A DNA stretch of 26,598 nt from JBHGAV01 sp041946685 (GCA_041946685.1 JBHGAV010000055.1:1-26598); one strand, 5' to 3'; positions 1-7,488 are shown, counted from the first letter of the stretch. Made by a program: numbers and translations. Notes: generated by a model from the sequence alone, not told the origin.

Positions 1-59
<59 letters not shown>

Positions 60-133
60 AAGCCATCTCCCCCGCAGGCGGGGTGCGTCGTAGATGAGTG
101 TAGCACGACAGCGTTATCTTCCCTCCACAACAG

Positions 134-213
134 GTTGCACGCGCCTGCAACGGAGGGTGTAGGGGTTGGGAAGCTACAATAGATGCCTTGCATGTTTATG
201 CAGAATGTGCAAC
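134..213 (+). promoter_or_regulatory. Candidate promoter and TTGCA/TGCAA dyad operators of the SorC-type gene
   Basis: A perfect dyad GTTGCA-N6-TGCAAC occupies 134-151. A second group lies at 188-213: TTGCAT (188-193), ATGCA (198-202) and TGCAAC (208-213), giving a compact dyad TGCAT-N4-ATGCA and a wider TTGCA-N15-TGCAA. Between the groups is a -10-like TACAAT at 175-180; no clear -35 is visible. Repeated half-sites on both sides of a -10 just before a regulator gene suggest autoregulation. That the SorC protein itself binds them is inference. Confidence 0.5.
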
Positions 214-230
214 CCTATTGAGAGAAACCC

Positions 231-1202
231 ATGCCCCCTCATTCCAAGGCGCAGTCGCAGTCGCACTCGGATGACCAGTTGATCCTGGCCGCCCGGCTCT
301 ATTTCCTGGACGGCCTGAGCCAGGAGCAGGTGGGCCGGTTCGTACATGTCTCGCAATCCAAGGTCTCACGGATGCTCGCCCTGGCCCGCGAGCGCGGGAT
401 TGTGCGCATCAGTGTCCCTGAGTATGAGCCCCGCGACAGGACCGCCGAGGCCGCACTCAAGCACGCCCTCGGGATCGACGCGGTCGTCATCCGTTCGATC
501 GCCAAGGTCCCGGTGGTAGACGTGCGCCACACCCTCGGTTACTTCGCCGCACCGGTAGTCGCGGATTGGGTGAAGGCCGCTTCCGTGGTTGCCGTAGCAG
601 GGGGACGTACGATGCAAGCGCTGGTGGAGAATATGCGGCCGGCGGGTCCCGTCCCTCCGATCACCTTCGCCCAGGCCATGGGCCACATCGACGCCAGTCC
701 CGGACCCTACGATGCCGTGGAGTTAAGCCGGACACTGGCCAGGCACTGGGACGGACGTTTGCTCACACTGAACACCCCGGCGATCTTGCCGGACGCCGAA
801 ACGTGCCGGCGGCTGCTCGGGCTAGGGCAGATCAAGTCGGTGCTGAACCAGCTCGCACAGGCAGAGATTGCCCTGGTGGGTGTCGGTACGCCGGAGAACT
901 CTGTCTTCGTGGAGCACAACGCCTTCACCCAGCGGGACTTTGGCGCGCTGCGCGCGGCAGGCGCGGTGGGTGAGATCCTGGGGCGGTTTTACGATGCTTC
1001 CGGCAAGGAGTGCAGCACGCCGCTGCAGCGGCGGGTGGTCAGTCTGGGACTCAAGGACTTGCAGCGGATTCCCCGGAGAGTCGGGGTGCTGGCCGGCGCG
1101 GATCGGACGGCGGCGCTGGTGGCCGCCGTACGGAGCGGGTATTTGAACGCCCTCGTCATCGACGACGGATGTGCGGCCGCCCTTCTGGACAAGGTCCAGT
1201 AG
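231..1202 (+). CDS. SorC/DeoR-family sugar-binding transcriptional regulator
   Basis: This 323-residue protein has the usual length and order of SorC-family regulators. An N-terminal helix-turn-helix (about residues 30-50, LSQEQVGRFVHVSQSKVSRM) is followed by a long effector-binding domain with family-like segments VVAVAGGRTMQAL and LVGVGTPENS. Such proteins are cytoplasmic and respond to sugar phosphates or related metabolites; the ligand here cannot be read from sequence. The ATG at 231 is preceded by GAGAG. The gene is 72 bp upstream of, and co-oriented with, the LarA-like gene, so that enzyme is the most likely target besides its own promoter, which carries TTGCA/TGCAA dyads. A glycine-rich effector pocket and intact HTH suggest it is functional. 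Confidence 0.85.
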   Translation: MPPHSKAQSQSHSDDQLILAARLYFLDGLSQEQVGRFVHVSQSKVSRMLALARERGIVRISVPEYEPRDRTAEAALKHALGIDAVVIRSIAKVPVVDVRHTLGYFAAPVVADWVKAASVVAVAGGRTMQALVENMRPAGPVPPITFAQAMGHIDASPGPYDAVELSRTLARHWDGRLLTLNTPAILPDAETCRRLLGLGQIKSVLNQLAQAEIALVGVGTPENSVFVEHNAFTQRDFGALRAAGAVGEILGRFYDASGKECSTPLQRRVVSLGLKDLQRIPRRVGVLAGADRTAALVAAVRSGYLNALVIDDGCAAALLDKVQ

Positions 1203-1274
1203 GATAGCTCTCGGTCCTGTCGACCCGCGGCTAGCACCCGGGGCGTGATAGCCTGATTCCTCAAGGAGCGAACT

Positions 1275-2627
1275 ATGCCCAGCCGACGTGAATTCCTGGC
1301 CGGCACAGCAGCAGGCGCCACGAGTGTAGCCTGGAGCGCTGGCCAAGACGAGAGTTCTGTGCTTCTGCGCACCCATGACTGGTTCGGGGACAAGCTGGAA
1401 CGTTTTGACTTCCCGCCAGGCTGGAGGGTTCGCATCTATCACATGAAGGGCCACCAGACGCCGGCCCTCGCCGCCGAGGAGGTCCGGAAGGCGATTCTGA
1501 ATCCGGTCGGGACAAAGCCTCTCGTCGAGATCGCCGCTGGCAAGACGACCGCCGCTATCGCCGTGGACGACATGACCCGGCCCACCCCCGCCCACGACAT
1601 TGTGCCTCACGTCGTGGCCGAGCTGAATGCCGCCGGTATCCGGGATGAGAACATACTCTTCGTTATCGGGCATGGGTCCCACCCCACTCTCAACGCCATG
1701 GAGGTTGCCAAGAAGATCGGTGAGGAGGCGGTGCGGCGCCATCCCTGGATGAACCACAACTGCTGGGAGAACCTGGTGGACGTCGGCGCGACAAGGCACA
1801 AGAATCAGGTTTTCGCCAACACATACTACTGCAACGCCGACGTCAAGATCACGATCAGCGGCGTGAAGGCCCACGGTTACTCGGGCTACGGAGGCGGGCC
1901 GAAGATGATCCTGCCCGGGGTGTGCGGCATCAAGACGATCCGCTACAACCACTATGAGGTGAAGCCGGCTCCCCGGCCAAGACGGGACTCGGGCGGCGTC
2001 GAGATGATCACCATGCACCAGAACGAGAAGCGGCAGGACATGATTGACGCCTCTCGCGCGGTGGGCGTCGATTTCAGCGTCCAGACGGTCTGCAACCAGG
2101 ACCGCAGACTGGTGCATGTGGTGGCCGGAGATATTGTCGACGCTCACAACCGGGCTGCGCAGTACGGGGTGAACCACCTGGCGACGGAATACGCCAAGAA
2201 CGCAGATGTCGTGGTCATCAATGCTTATCCCAAGGGTTTGGAACCGCAGCAGGATTTCGTCTGGGGTTCCCGCGGCCTGAAGGAGGGCGGCAGTGTCGTG
2301 CTGATCGACCAGCATCCCATGGGCAGGGCGGCCTGGCACTACGTCGACCAGCTTGTCTACTTCCAGAGGGCCGGAGGCAATTACTTCAAGCAGCGCGCGA
2401 TGCGCCGGAAACAGTATCCCCAGGCCCGGCAGTTCCTCTGGTACAACGAGTACCTTCAGGCGCGGGAACTGGACATGATGGACGTTCCTGCGGAGGCCGT
2501 TGGTCTGCGCACCTGGGCCGGTGTGATCGAGAGGCTCAAGCGGGAGCACAAAGGCGATGTGGAAGTAGCTGTGTACCCGTACGCGGGCATCCAGCACGGA
2601 ATTGCGGCCTTGGATCTTCCTTCGTGA
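1275..2627 (+). CDS. Tat-exported LarA-like protein (nickel-dependent lactate racemase family, DUF2088)
   Basis: The 450-residue protein starts with a twin-arginine signal (SRREFLAG, residues 3-10, then a short hydrophobic stretch). The body carries LarA-family motifs: DDMTRPTP (98-105; D99 and R102 match the D72/R75 spacing of Lactobacillus LarA), GHGSHPT with H136, and KAHGYSGYGGGPK (198-210), in which H200 and K210 have the same 10-residue spacing as LarA H174/K184. K184 covalently holds the nickel-pincer cofactor. H226 sits where a nickel-ligand His is expected. LarA enzymes racemise or epimerise 2-hydroxyacids; the substrate here is unknown. Tat export of a folded, cofactor-loaded enzyme is biochemically reasonable but unusual for this family. 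AAGGAG precedes the ATG at a normal distance. larB, larC and larE for cofactor synthesis are not in this window. Family assignment is strong; substrate and periplasmic location are inference. Confidence 0.85.
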   Translation: MPSRREFLAGTAAGATSVAWSAGQDESSVLLRTHDWFGDKLERFDFPPGWRVRIYHMKGHQTPALAAEEVRKAILNPVGTKPLVEIAAGKTTAAIAVDDMTRPTPAHDIVPHVVAELNAAGIRDENILFVIGHGSHPTLNAMEVAKKIGEEAVRRHPWMNHNCWENLVDVGATRHKNQVFANTYYCNADVKITISGVKAHGYSGYGGGPKMILPGVCGIKTIRYNHYEVKPAPRPRRDSGGVEMITMHQNEKRQDMIDASRAVGVDFSVQTVCNQDRRLVHVVAGDIVDAHNRAAQYGVNHLATEYAKNADVVVINAYPKGLEPQQDFVWGSRGLKEGGSVVLIDQHPMGRAAWHYVDQLVYFQRAGGNYFKQRAMRRKQYPQARQFLWYNEYLQARELDMMDVPAEAVGLRTWAGVIERLKREHKGDVEVAVYPYAGIQHGIAALDLPS

Positions 2628-2648
2628 AGGATTCTTGAGGCGCCCGCT

Positions 2649-2678
2649 CCGCGAAGTTTACTTGCGGTCCTTCCGTTT
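2649..2678 (+). terminator. Candidate terminator hairpin after the LarA-like gene
   Basis: CCGC-g-AAG (2649-2656) can pair with CTT-GCGG (2661-2667), with one bulged G and a 4-nt loop. A pyrimidine-rich tail TCCTTCCGTTT follows. It begins 22 nt after the LarA-like stop codon. The tail is not a clean U-run, so efficiency is uncertain. Confidence 0.4.
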
Positions 2679-2727
2679 CCGGGTTACTCTACTCGCATAC
2701 TGGGCGCTCCTCCTGGGGCAAGGGCAA

Positions 2728-2751
2728 ATCGTGCGCTCATGAAAGCACGAT
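2728..2751 (+). promoter_or_regulatory. Perfect 7-bp inverted repeat upstream of the small secreted-protein gene
   Basis: ATCGTGC (2728-2734) and GCACGAT (2745-2751) form a perfect inverted repeat around a 10-nt loop, 43 bp before the next start codon. No U-run follows, so a terminator is unlikely. It could be an operator or a 5' leader stem-loop. No promoter is identifiable around it. Confidence 0.3.
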
Positions 2752-2794
2752 ATTGCTGGGGACTGCGCGGGCGCCTGGCAACGGAGGAGGCAAG

Positions 2795-3199
2795 ATGATG
2801 CGATCGATTTCGGCGGCATTCGTGCTGGCCGCCGTGACTATTCTGGCTGCGGCGGCCGTTCAGGCACAGCCGCTGCCGCAGCGTGTGAACGTCCCATTCA
2901 AGTTCAGTCTGGCGGACAAGGCCTATCCGGCGTCGATGTACTACTTCCGGTATGAAGCGGCGTCCAATCAGCTCGAAGTTCTGGGGCGCGACAAGAACCT
3001 GATGGTCCGGGTTCCTGTCGTGACACGGCTCGCTCAGAAAGCCAGCGCCAAGGACAACGGCAACGTGAGACTGGTGTTCGACCAGGTGGGAGAGGAACGC
3101 TACCTCTCGGAAGTCTGGTTCCCGTCTTCCGACGGCCTGCTGATTCGCGCCACCGCGGAGCGGCACAAGCACGAGGAGGTGGACGCAGCGGCGCAGTGA
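2795..3199 (+). CDS. Small secreted protein of unknown function, Acidobacteria-like type
   Basis: The 134-residue product has a clear Sec signal peptide: MMRS, a hydrophobic core, and a likely cleavage after VQA (about residue 25). The mature part begins with RVNVPFKFSLADKAYPASMYYFRYE, split here as RVNVPFKF plus SLADKAYPAS, which resembles small exported proteins repeated in Acidobacteria genomes (pattern VNVPF-F followed by a 'PAG-Y' type segment). It ends in a charged tail with no membrane anchor. GGAGGAGG lies just upstream of two consecutive ATG codons (2795 and 2798); the second has the better spacing. Its function is unknown. It stops 7 bp from the convergent guaA stop with no obvious terminator between them. 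Confidence 0.75.
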   Translation: MMRSISAAFVLAAVTILAAAAVQAQPLPQRVNVPFKFSLADKAYPASMYYFRYEAASNQLEVLGRDKNLMVRVPVVTRLAQKASAKDNGNVRLVFDQVGEERYLSEVWFPSSDGLLIRATAERHKHEEVDAAAQ

Positions 3200-3206
3200 C
3201 GCCGCT

Positions 3207-4982
3207 TCACTCCCATTCGATGGTGGCCGGCGGTTTGTGGGTCAGGTCGTAGAAGACGCCGCAGACGCCGGCCACGTCCATCAGGTCCCGCGCCAGCGGC
3301 TCAAGGAGGCTCCTCTCCATCGACACGGACTGAGCCGTCATTCCATCCACCGAATGGACGGGGCGCAGCACGACCGAGTCCGGCCGTCCGGCTGTCCCTA
3401 CCGGAATGAGAATCACGGGGAATTGCCAGACGATGCGGTCGAATCCCGACTCGTGCGCCAACCGGCGGACGATCGCGTCTACTTGACGCAGCCGGGCCAG
3501 GCGTTGCGGACTCAGCCAGCACTTGCGTGCCTGCATCTCGGCGAGCGGCGCGCGGCCGGCCACCCGCGCGACGATGCGATTGATTCCCGCCGTCCGGTTG
3601 ATCATCTCGGTTGCCACCGCCTGAAGGTCCTCCTCGGGAGAAGGAAACCGATCCAAACACAGCACTGGGGCGTAGCTGCGCGAGTCGCCCTGGACTCCGA
3701 CGGAGCGAACCGGCAGCAGCCACCCGCTGTCCATCCGCTCGACCGGCCGGTCGAAGCCGGAACAGACGCAGCGGATCGCCAGGCCCGGCCCCGGGAACGG
3801 GTGGCGCTCGAGCAGTTCATCCGGAAGACCGAGTTCTTTCCCCACCTCCCGCACCTCATCCTTGTAAAAGCAACTGAGCGGTTCGACGATCCGGTTGGCT
3901 TCCATCAAGCGGACGATGCCGGGGACACGGTTGTGGTGCGTCTTGATCAGGGCGGCGTTGGCCGAGCCGCCGGATTCGATGGTGTCGGGGTAGATTGTGC
4001 CCTGGCCCAGAATCCATTCTTCGTCCAGGAAATGATTCGATTCGATGGCGCGCTCCTGGACCCGCACGAATTCCTCTCCGATGATGCGCCGCTTCTGTTC
4101 GGGATCGGTCACTCCCCGGAGCGCGTGGAGAAACCTTTCCTGGGCCTCTTCCACCTGAACGGCGCCGGCCGGCTCGCGGAAAGAGCGTCGCACGAAGTCG
4201 GTTTCGCCTTCCCGCATCAGGCCTGTATCGACGTAGATCCCCCGCACCCTCCCTGCGCCAAGCGCCCGCAGGCAAAGGGTGAACGCGACCGTGGAATCCA
4301 CGCCCCCACTGATGAAGAAGAATACCTTCCGGTCGCCGGCCGTCTCCCGTATCTGCTGCTCGATCAGCGGGAGCCGGAGCCTCGGGTCCCAGTCCTTGTG
4401 GCATCCGCATATCCGGAATAAGAAGTTCGCCAGGATCTCCCTGCCTTGCCGGGTGTGCACCACCTCGGGATGAAACTGGACGCCGTACAGTCTCCGCCGG
4501 GCGTCGCCCATGGCTGCCACCGGACAGGTCCCGGTGCTGCCCAGCCGCTGGAAACCTTCCGGCACCCGATGAACGGTATCCCGGTGACTCATCCAAACCT
4601 GCTGGTTGTTGAGGACTCCTTCAAATAGCGGATCCGCCCCACGCAATTCCAGGACAGCCAACCCGTACTCGCCCCTCTCTCCCTTCCGGACCTCGCCGCC
4701 CAACAGGAGAGCCATCAACTGTTGCCCGTAGCAGATTCCGAGCACGGCGGAGCCCGAGGAGAAGATGGCCGGATCGACGCTGGGGCTGTCCGGCTCGTAC
4801 ACGCTGTTGGGGCCGCCGGAAATGATCAGGCCGCGCCGGGATTCGAGCTGCGCGGCCGGGGTCTCGCTGGGACGGACCTCGGCATAGACCCCCAGCTCGC
4901 GGATCTTCCGCGCGATCAAATGACAGTACTGGCCGCCGGCGTCAAGCACGGCAATTTGAGGTTCAGGAATGTAGTGGGTCAA
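3207..4982 (-). CDS. guaA: GMP synthase (glutamine-hydrolysing), long eukaryote-like form
   Basis: This 591-residue enzyme converts XMP, ATP and glutamine to GMP in the cytoplasm. The class I amidotransferase domain (about 1-190) has the nucleophile C84 in GICYGQQ and the H171/E173 pair in HPEV. The ATP-pyrophosphatase domain has the PP-loop SGGVDST (225-231). The C-terminus ends KPPATIEWE. It is about 65 residues longer than E. coli GuaA. The extra length is in the dimerisation region, where LPVRSVGVQGDSRSY (433-447), LRQVDAI (508-514) and QFPVILIP (530-537) resemble the extended dimerisation domain of human GMP synthetase. The start is a TTG (4982-4980), 2 nt after the ctp stop, with no good ribosome-binding site, so translation is probably coupled to ctp. 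No other in-frame start preserves the N-terminal IAVLDAG strand. Confidence 0.95.
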   Translation of the reverse strand: MTHYIPEPQIAVLDAGGQYCHLIARKIRELGVYAEVRPSETPAAQLESRRGLIISGGPNSVYEPDSPSVDPAIFSSGSAVLGICYGQQLMALLLGGEVRKGERGEYGLAVLELRGADPLFEGVLNNQQVWMSHRDTVHRVPEGFQRLGSTGTCPVAAMGDARRRLYGVQFHPEVVHTRQGREILANFLFRICGCHKDWDPRLRLPLIEQQIRETAGDRKVFFFISGGVDSTVAFTLCLRALGAGRVRGIYVDTGLMREGETDFVRRSFREPAGAVQVEEAQERFLHALRGVTDPEQKRRIIGEEFVRVQERAIESNHFLDEEWILGQGTIYPDTIESGGSANAALIKTHHNRVPGIVRLMEANRIVEPLSCFYKDEVREVGKELGLPDELLERHPFPGPGLAIRCVCSGFDRPVERMDSGWLLPVRSVGVQGDSRSYAPVLCLDRFPSPEEDLQAVATEMINRTAGINRIVARVAGRAPLAEMQARKCWLSPQRLARLRQVDAIVRRLAHESGFDRIVWQFPVILIPVGTAGRPDSVVLRPVHSVDGMTAQSVSMERSLLEPLARDLMDVAGVCGVFYDLTHKPPATIEWE

Positions 4983-4984
4983 TG

Positions 4985-6574
4985 TTACTTCGCGCTGCGC
5001 TGCGCGAGCAGCCTCTTGGCGTTGTCGAGCAAGGCCTTGGCCTTGGGCAGGGATTCGACCGCCTTGGCCACCTGGGGGTCGGTCTCGATGGCGATTCGAT
5101 TGGCGTCGTCCACGCTGAAAGCGTACGCGTACACCTCACGCTTGAGCTGGCTCCGCAGCCAGTCGTGGTTCGCCGCGTAGTCGGCCTCCGTGAAGGTCAC
5201 GCCCGAATCGAGCAGAAACCGGTGAAACTCCTCTTCTACGGCGGCATCGGGCTGCCAGTTGCGGGGAAGTGCGGCGTTGTTCCTGCCGAAGTACTTGGCG
5301 GTGAAGTTGAAGAAGGCCGCCTGGCGCAGCAGCTCCACCTGGAACCGGTTCAGTCTGGGCGGAGAGTACTTCTCGTCGGGAGCGATGCCGCCGCCGCCGT
5401 AGACGGTCCGGCCGCTGTCGGTCATTTTCACGTCCTGCGTATCCTGGGTCGCGTTGTCCTTCCGGTAGTAGTAATCGAAGAACGACATGCTGGAGTAGTC
5501 GCGCTGGATCAGCCGGTCACTAGGCGTGTAATACTTGGCTGTGGTCAGCGCCAACCCGGTGTTCTCCGAGAGCGGGTAGACCGTCTGCACGAGCCCCTTG
5601 CCGAAGGTGTTGTCGCCCAGCACCCAGGCACGGTCGTGGTCCTGAAGGGCGCCGGCCACAATCTCCGCGGCGGAGGCCGAAGTCCGGCTGACCAGCACCA
5701 CGATCGGATAGTCCCGTCCGGCGCTCCCGTTGCGGGCGACGTACCGCTTCTCGGTCGAGGCACGGCCGCGGTGGGAGACGATGACCTGTCCTTTTTGCAG
5801 GAACCGTTCCGCCACCGCCACCCCCTCGTTCAGCAACCCGCCGGGATTGCCTCGCAGGTCGAGCACCAGGCCTTTGATATTCTGCTCGCCCAGTTTCTTC
5901 AGGTTCTCATCCAGCTCGCGGCTCGTCGTTTCGGTGAACTGCACGATCTGGATGTAGGCTACGCCCGGGCGGATCATAAAGGCGTCCGGAACGCTCTTGC
6001 GCGAGATCTCGTCGCGCGTGACTCCAAACACGAGCGGCTGCTCGTTGCCCTGGCGCATCACCGAGACCTTGACCACGGTGCCGCGCGGTCCCTTGAGCAG
6101 GTCGGCCACATCGGCTGTGGAGAGGCCTTCGGTCTGCTTCTCGTTCACCGCCACGATCACGTCGCCGGGCCGCAATCCCGCCTTGTAGGCCGGAGCGCCG
6201 GCAAAGATCTCCATCACGATGACCTTGTTGTTGCGGGCGCCCACCCGCATGCCCACGCCGTAGTAGTGACCCCGCTGCTCCTCGCGCATCAACTGAAAAT
6301 ACCTGGGATCGAAGAAGCTGGAGTGCGGGTCCAGGGTGCGCAGCATGCCGGGGATCGCCCCGTTATACACTGCCTTGTCCGGGTCCAGCGGCTCGGCGGC
6401 GTTCTGTTCCACCTGGGTGTAGACCTGGCTGAAGGTCCTGAGGCTGGCACGGATGTCGTCTTCGGAAGAAGCCGCCGATGCCGTCCCGGTGCCAGGCGCG
6501 TAAATCCCCCCCGCCAGAGCGCACGCCAAGATCACCAGAGGCGCGAGAAGCGAAAACCGGTGCCTGGATTTCAT
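4985..6574 (-). CDS. Carboxy-terminal processing protease, S41 family, with PDZ domain
   Basis: This 529-residue exported serine protease has an N-terminal signal or anchor segment (about residues 8-25). A PDZ domain follows (about 100-185, containing YYGVGMRV and AGLRPGDVIVAVN), then the S41 catalytic core. The predicted Ser/Lys dyad is S301 in TSASAAEI and K326 in FGKGLVQ; the 25-residue spacing is typical of CtpA enzymes. LDLRGNPGG (238-246) is the conserved strand before the active site. Such proteases trim C-termini of periplasmic or membrane proteins. It is followed 2 nt later by guaA, an unusual pairing. It has its own near-perfect -10 (TATAAT, 6604-6599) downstream of merR. GAGG abuts the ATG, and a GGGGA lies 11 nt upstream. 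Confidence 0.92.
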   Translation of the reverse strand: MKSRHRFSLLAPLVILACALAGGIYAPGTGTASAASSEDDIRASLRTFSQVYTQVEQNAAEPLDPDKAVYNGAIPGMLRTLDPHSSFFDPRYFQLMREEQRGHYYGVGMRVGARNNKVIVMEIFAGAPAYKAGLRPGDVIVAVNEKQTEGLSTADVADLLKGPRGTVVKVSVMRQGNEQPLVFGVTRDEISRKSVPDAFMIRPGVAYIQIVQFTETTSRELDENLKKLGEQNIKGLVLDLRGNPGGLLNEGVAVAERFLQKGQVIVSHRGRASTEKRYVARNGSAGRDYPIVVLVSRTSASAAEIVAGALQDHDRAWVLGDNTFGKGLVQTVYPLSENTGLALTTAKYYTPSDRLIQRDYSSMSFFDYYYRKDNATQDTQDVKMTDSGRTVYGGGGIAPDEKYSPPRLNRFQVELLRQAAFFNFTAKYFGRNNAALPRNWQPDAAVEEEFHRFLLDSGVTFTEADYAANHDWLRSQLKREVYAYAFSVDDANRIAIETDPQVAKAVESLPKAKALLDNAKRLLAQRSAK

Positions 6575-6598
6575 CCTCGATATTTCCCCAGCACCTGT

Positions 6599-6617
6599 AT
6601 TATAGCGCAGCGCTGCG
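6599..6617 (-). promoter_or_regulatory. ctp-guaA promoter -10 with adjacent perfect 12-bp palindrome
   Basis: On the minus strand a consensus TATAAT occupies 6604-6599, 24 nt before the ctp ATG. Directly upstream is the perfect palindrome CGCAGCGCTGCG (6606-6617), which falls in the -10/-35 spacer. No recognisable -35 hexamer lies 17-20 bp upstream. MerR-family activators typically bind dyads in this spacer, and the merR stop codon begins 3 bp beyond the palindrome. Use by the adjacent MerR protein is inference. Confidence 0.55.
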
Positions 6618-6619
6618 TT

Positions 6620-7123
6620 TTAGACCGCTCTCACCCGGCGGAGCACCGGCAGCGACTCTTGACGGACCGGTTTCCTGCCAGCAGGGCCGAGCCGCCTCGC
6701 ATGATCGCTGACGCAGACCAAAAACATCGGCTGGCGGGCATTCTTGAGGATGTCGATGACGCGCTCCTGGCGATCTTCGAGGAAGATCGACCTTCCGTCC
6801 GTGAGCAGGTGCAGATCGGACTCACCGGCCAGGACGTCGCTCAAGCGGCGGCCCATGTCCTTCTGAAGGTATCGCAGCACCCGGCGCAGCTTCTGCAACG
6901 AGAAACCCTTTCTCCTCAGCTCCGCGATGACGGTCACTTCCAGGACTTCTTCCGCCGTGTACATCCGCCGGTGGCCGCGGTGCCGCGGGGAGACCACGTG
7001 CTTCTCGTCCCACCACTGAAGCTGCCGCAAGCTCACGCGGGCGATCCTGGCCACTTCGCTGCTGGCGTAGGTGACACCAGAAACGGGGGAATCAGGTCGG
7101 GGTTTCCTCGCTGGCTTGAGCAT
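6620..7123 (-). CDS. MerR-family transcriptional regulator
   Basis: From the ATG at 7123 the protein has 167 residues. The MerR winged helix-turn-helix spans about residues 18-88: YASSEVARIARVSLRQLQWW (recognition helix), RGHRRMY (wing) and a second pair of helices with ELRRKGFSLQKL. The C-terminal half (about 95-167) is short and lacks cysteine pairs like those of metal sensors, so the effector is unknown. An upstream ATG at 7198 would add 25 residues, but that stretch contains a good promoter (TTGACT-N16-TAAAAT), so the later start is preferred. No strong ribosome-binding site is visible before it. The gene ends 45 bp upstream of ctp, next to the palindromic ctp promoter, which suggests it controls ctp-guaA. 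Confidence 0.85.
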   Translation of the reverse strand: MLKPARKPRPDSPVSGVTYASSEVARIARVSLRQLQWWDEKHVVSPRHRGHRRMYTAEEVLEVTVIAELRRKGFSLQKLRRVLRYLQKDMGRRLSDVLAGESDLHLLTDGRSIFLEDRQERVIDILKNARQPMFLVCVSDHARRLGPAGRKPVRQESLPVLRRVRAV

Positions 7124-7161
7124 GAAGAAGTGCTTTCGAACTGAAAATGGGCGACTCTCAG

Positions 7162-7189
7162 ATTTTACTCGACTTCGCGCCGTAGTCAA
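7162..7189 (-). promoter_or_regulatory. Promoter of merR
   Basis: On the minus strand TTGACT (7189-7184) is followed after 16 bp by TAAAAT (7167-7162). Transcription would begin near 7155, leaving about a 30-nt leader before the ATG at 7123. The spacer is flanked by GACT and AGTC half-sites, a weak dyad. Confidence 0.55.
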
Positions 7190-7260
7190 TAGCCTCATTT
7201 GCGGCTGCTCCAGCGGCCCTGTCCCCTCCCCCGAACCGTGTGGTGGGCGAGGCCGGGCGC

Positions 7261-7488
7261 ATGTTAGAGTGGAGGATTATGGGGATCCCGAATGTTAAGC
7301 GGTTCCGGCCCTACTGCCCGGAGTGCAAGGAGAATTTCACCCTCATGGCCGTCCTGCCCAAGGATGCCAGCGTGGACTCTTACCTGGCGGATGCGGTCGC
7401 GCGTCACGATCACAAGGCGTTCCAGGAAGCCAAGCAGCAGCACTACAAGGTCCGCGTCGGACAGCAGAAGCAGCGCAAGGCGAAGTAG
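7261..7488 (+). CDS. Small basic CxxC protein, function unknown
   Basis: From the ATG at 7261 the product is 75 residues. A single CPEC pair (C19, C22) lies in the segment RFRPYCPECKENF, followed by histidines H49, H51 and H61 and a lysine-rich tail ending QKQRKAK. The CxxC plus later histidines could bind zinc, and the basic tail suggests nucleic-acid or ribosome contact, but neither is shown. Two starts are possible. The ATG at 7261 has GAGG about 8 nt upstream. The ATG at 7279 has GGAGG only 3 nt upstream. It is not ribosomal protein L33: the spacing and the single cysteine pair do not fit. A short stem AGCGG-CTCG-CCGCT overlaps its stop codon, before the convergent HEAT-repeat gene. Confidence 0.7.
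   Translation: MLEWRIMGIPNVKRFRPYCPECKENFTLMAVLPKDASVDSYLADAVARHDHKAFQEAKQQHYKVRVGQQKQRKAK

Noticed and set aside
822..2597. Long open frame on the minus strand (591 codons) opposite the SorC and LarA-like genes
   Set aside because: It is a high-GC shadow of two well-supported plus-strand genes, has no recognisable domain, and spans both genes and their spacer.
4982..7144. Very long plus-strand open frame (720 codons) opposite ctp and merR
   Set aside because: The opposite strand encodes a complete S41 protease and MerR protein with conserved catalytic and DNA-binding motifs; the plus-strand translation shows no domain.
7124..7198. 25-residue N-terminal extension of the MerR protein
   Set aside because: The stretch contains a TTGACT-N16-TAAAAT promoter and would be transcribed from further upstream only.
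7261..7488. Ribosomal protein L33 (rpmG)
   Set aside because: Size and basic tail are suggestive, but L33 sequence motifs and the second cysteine pair are missing.
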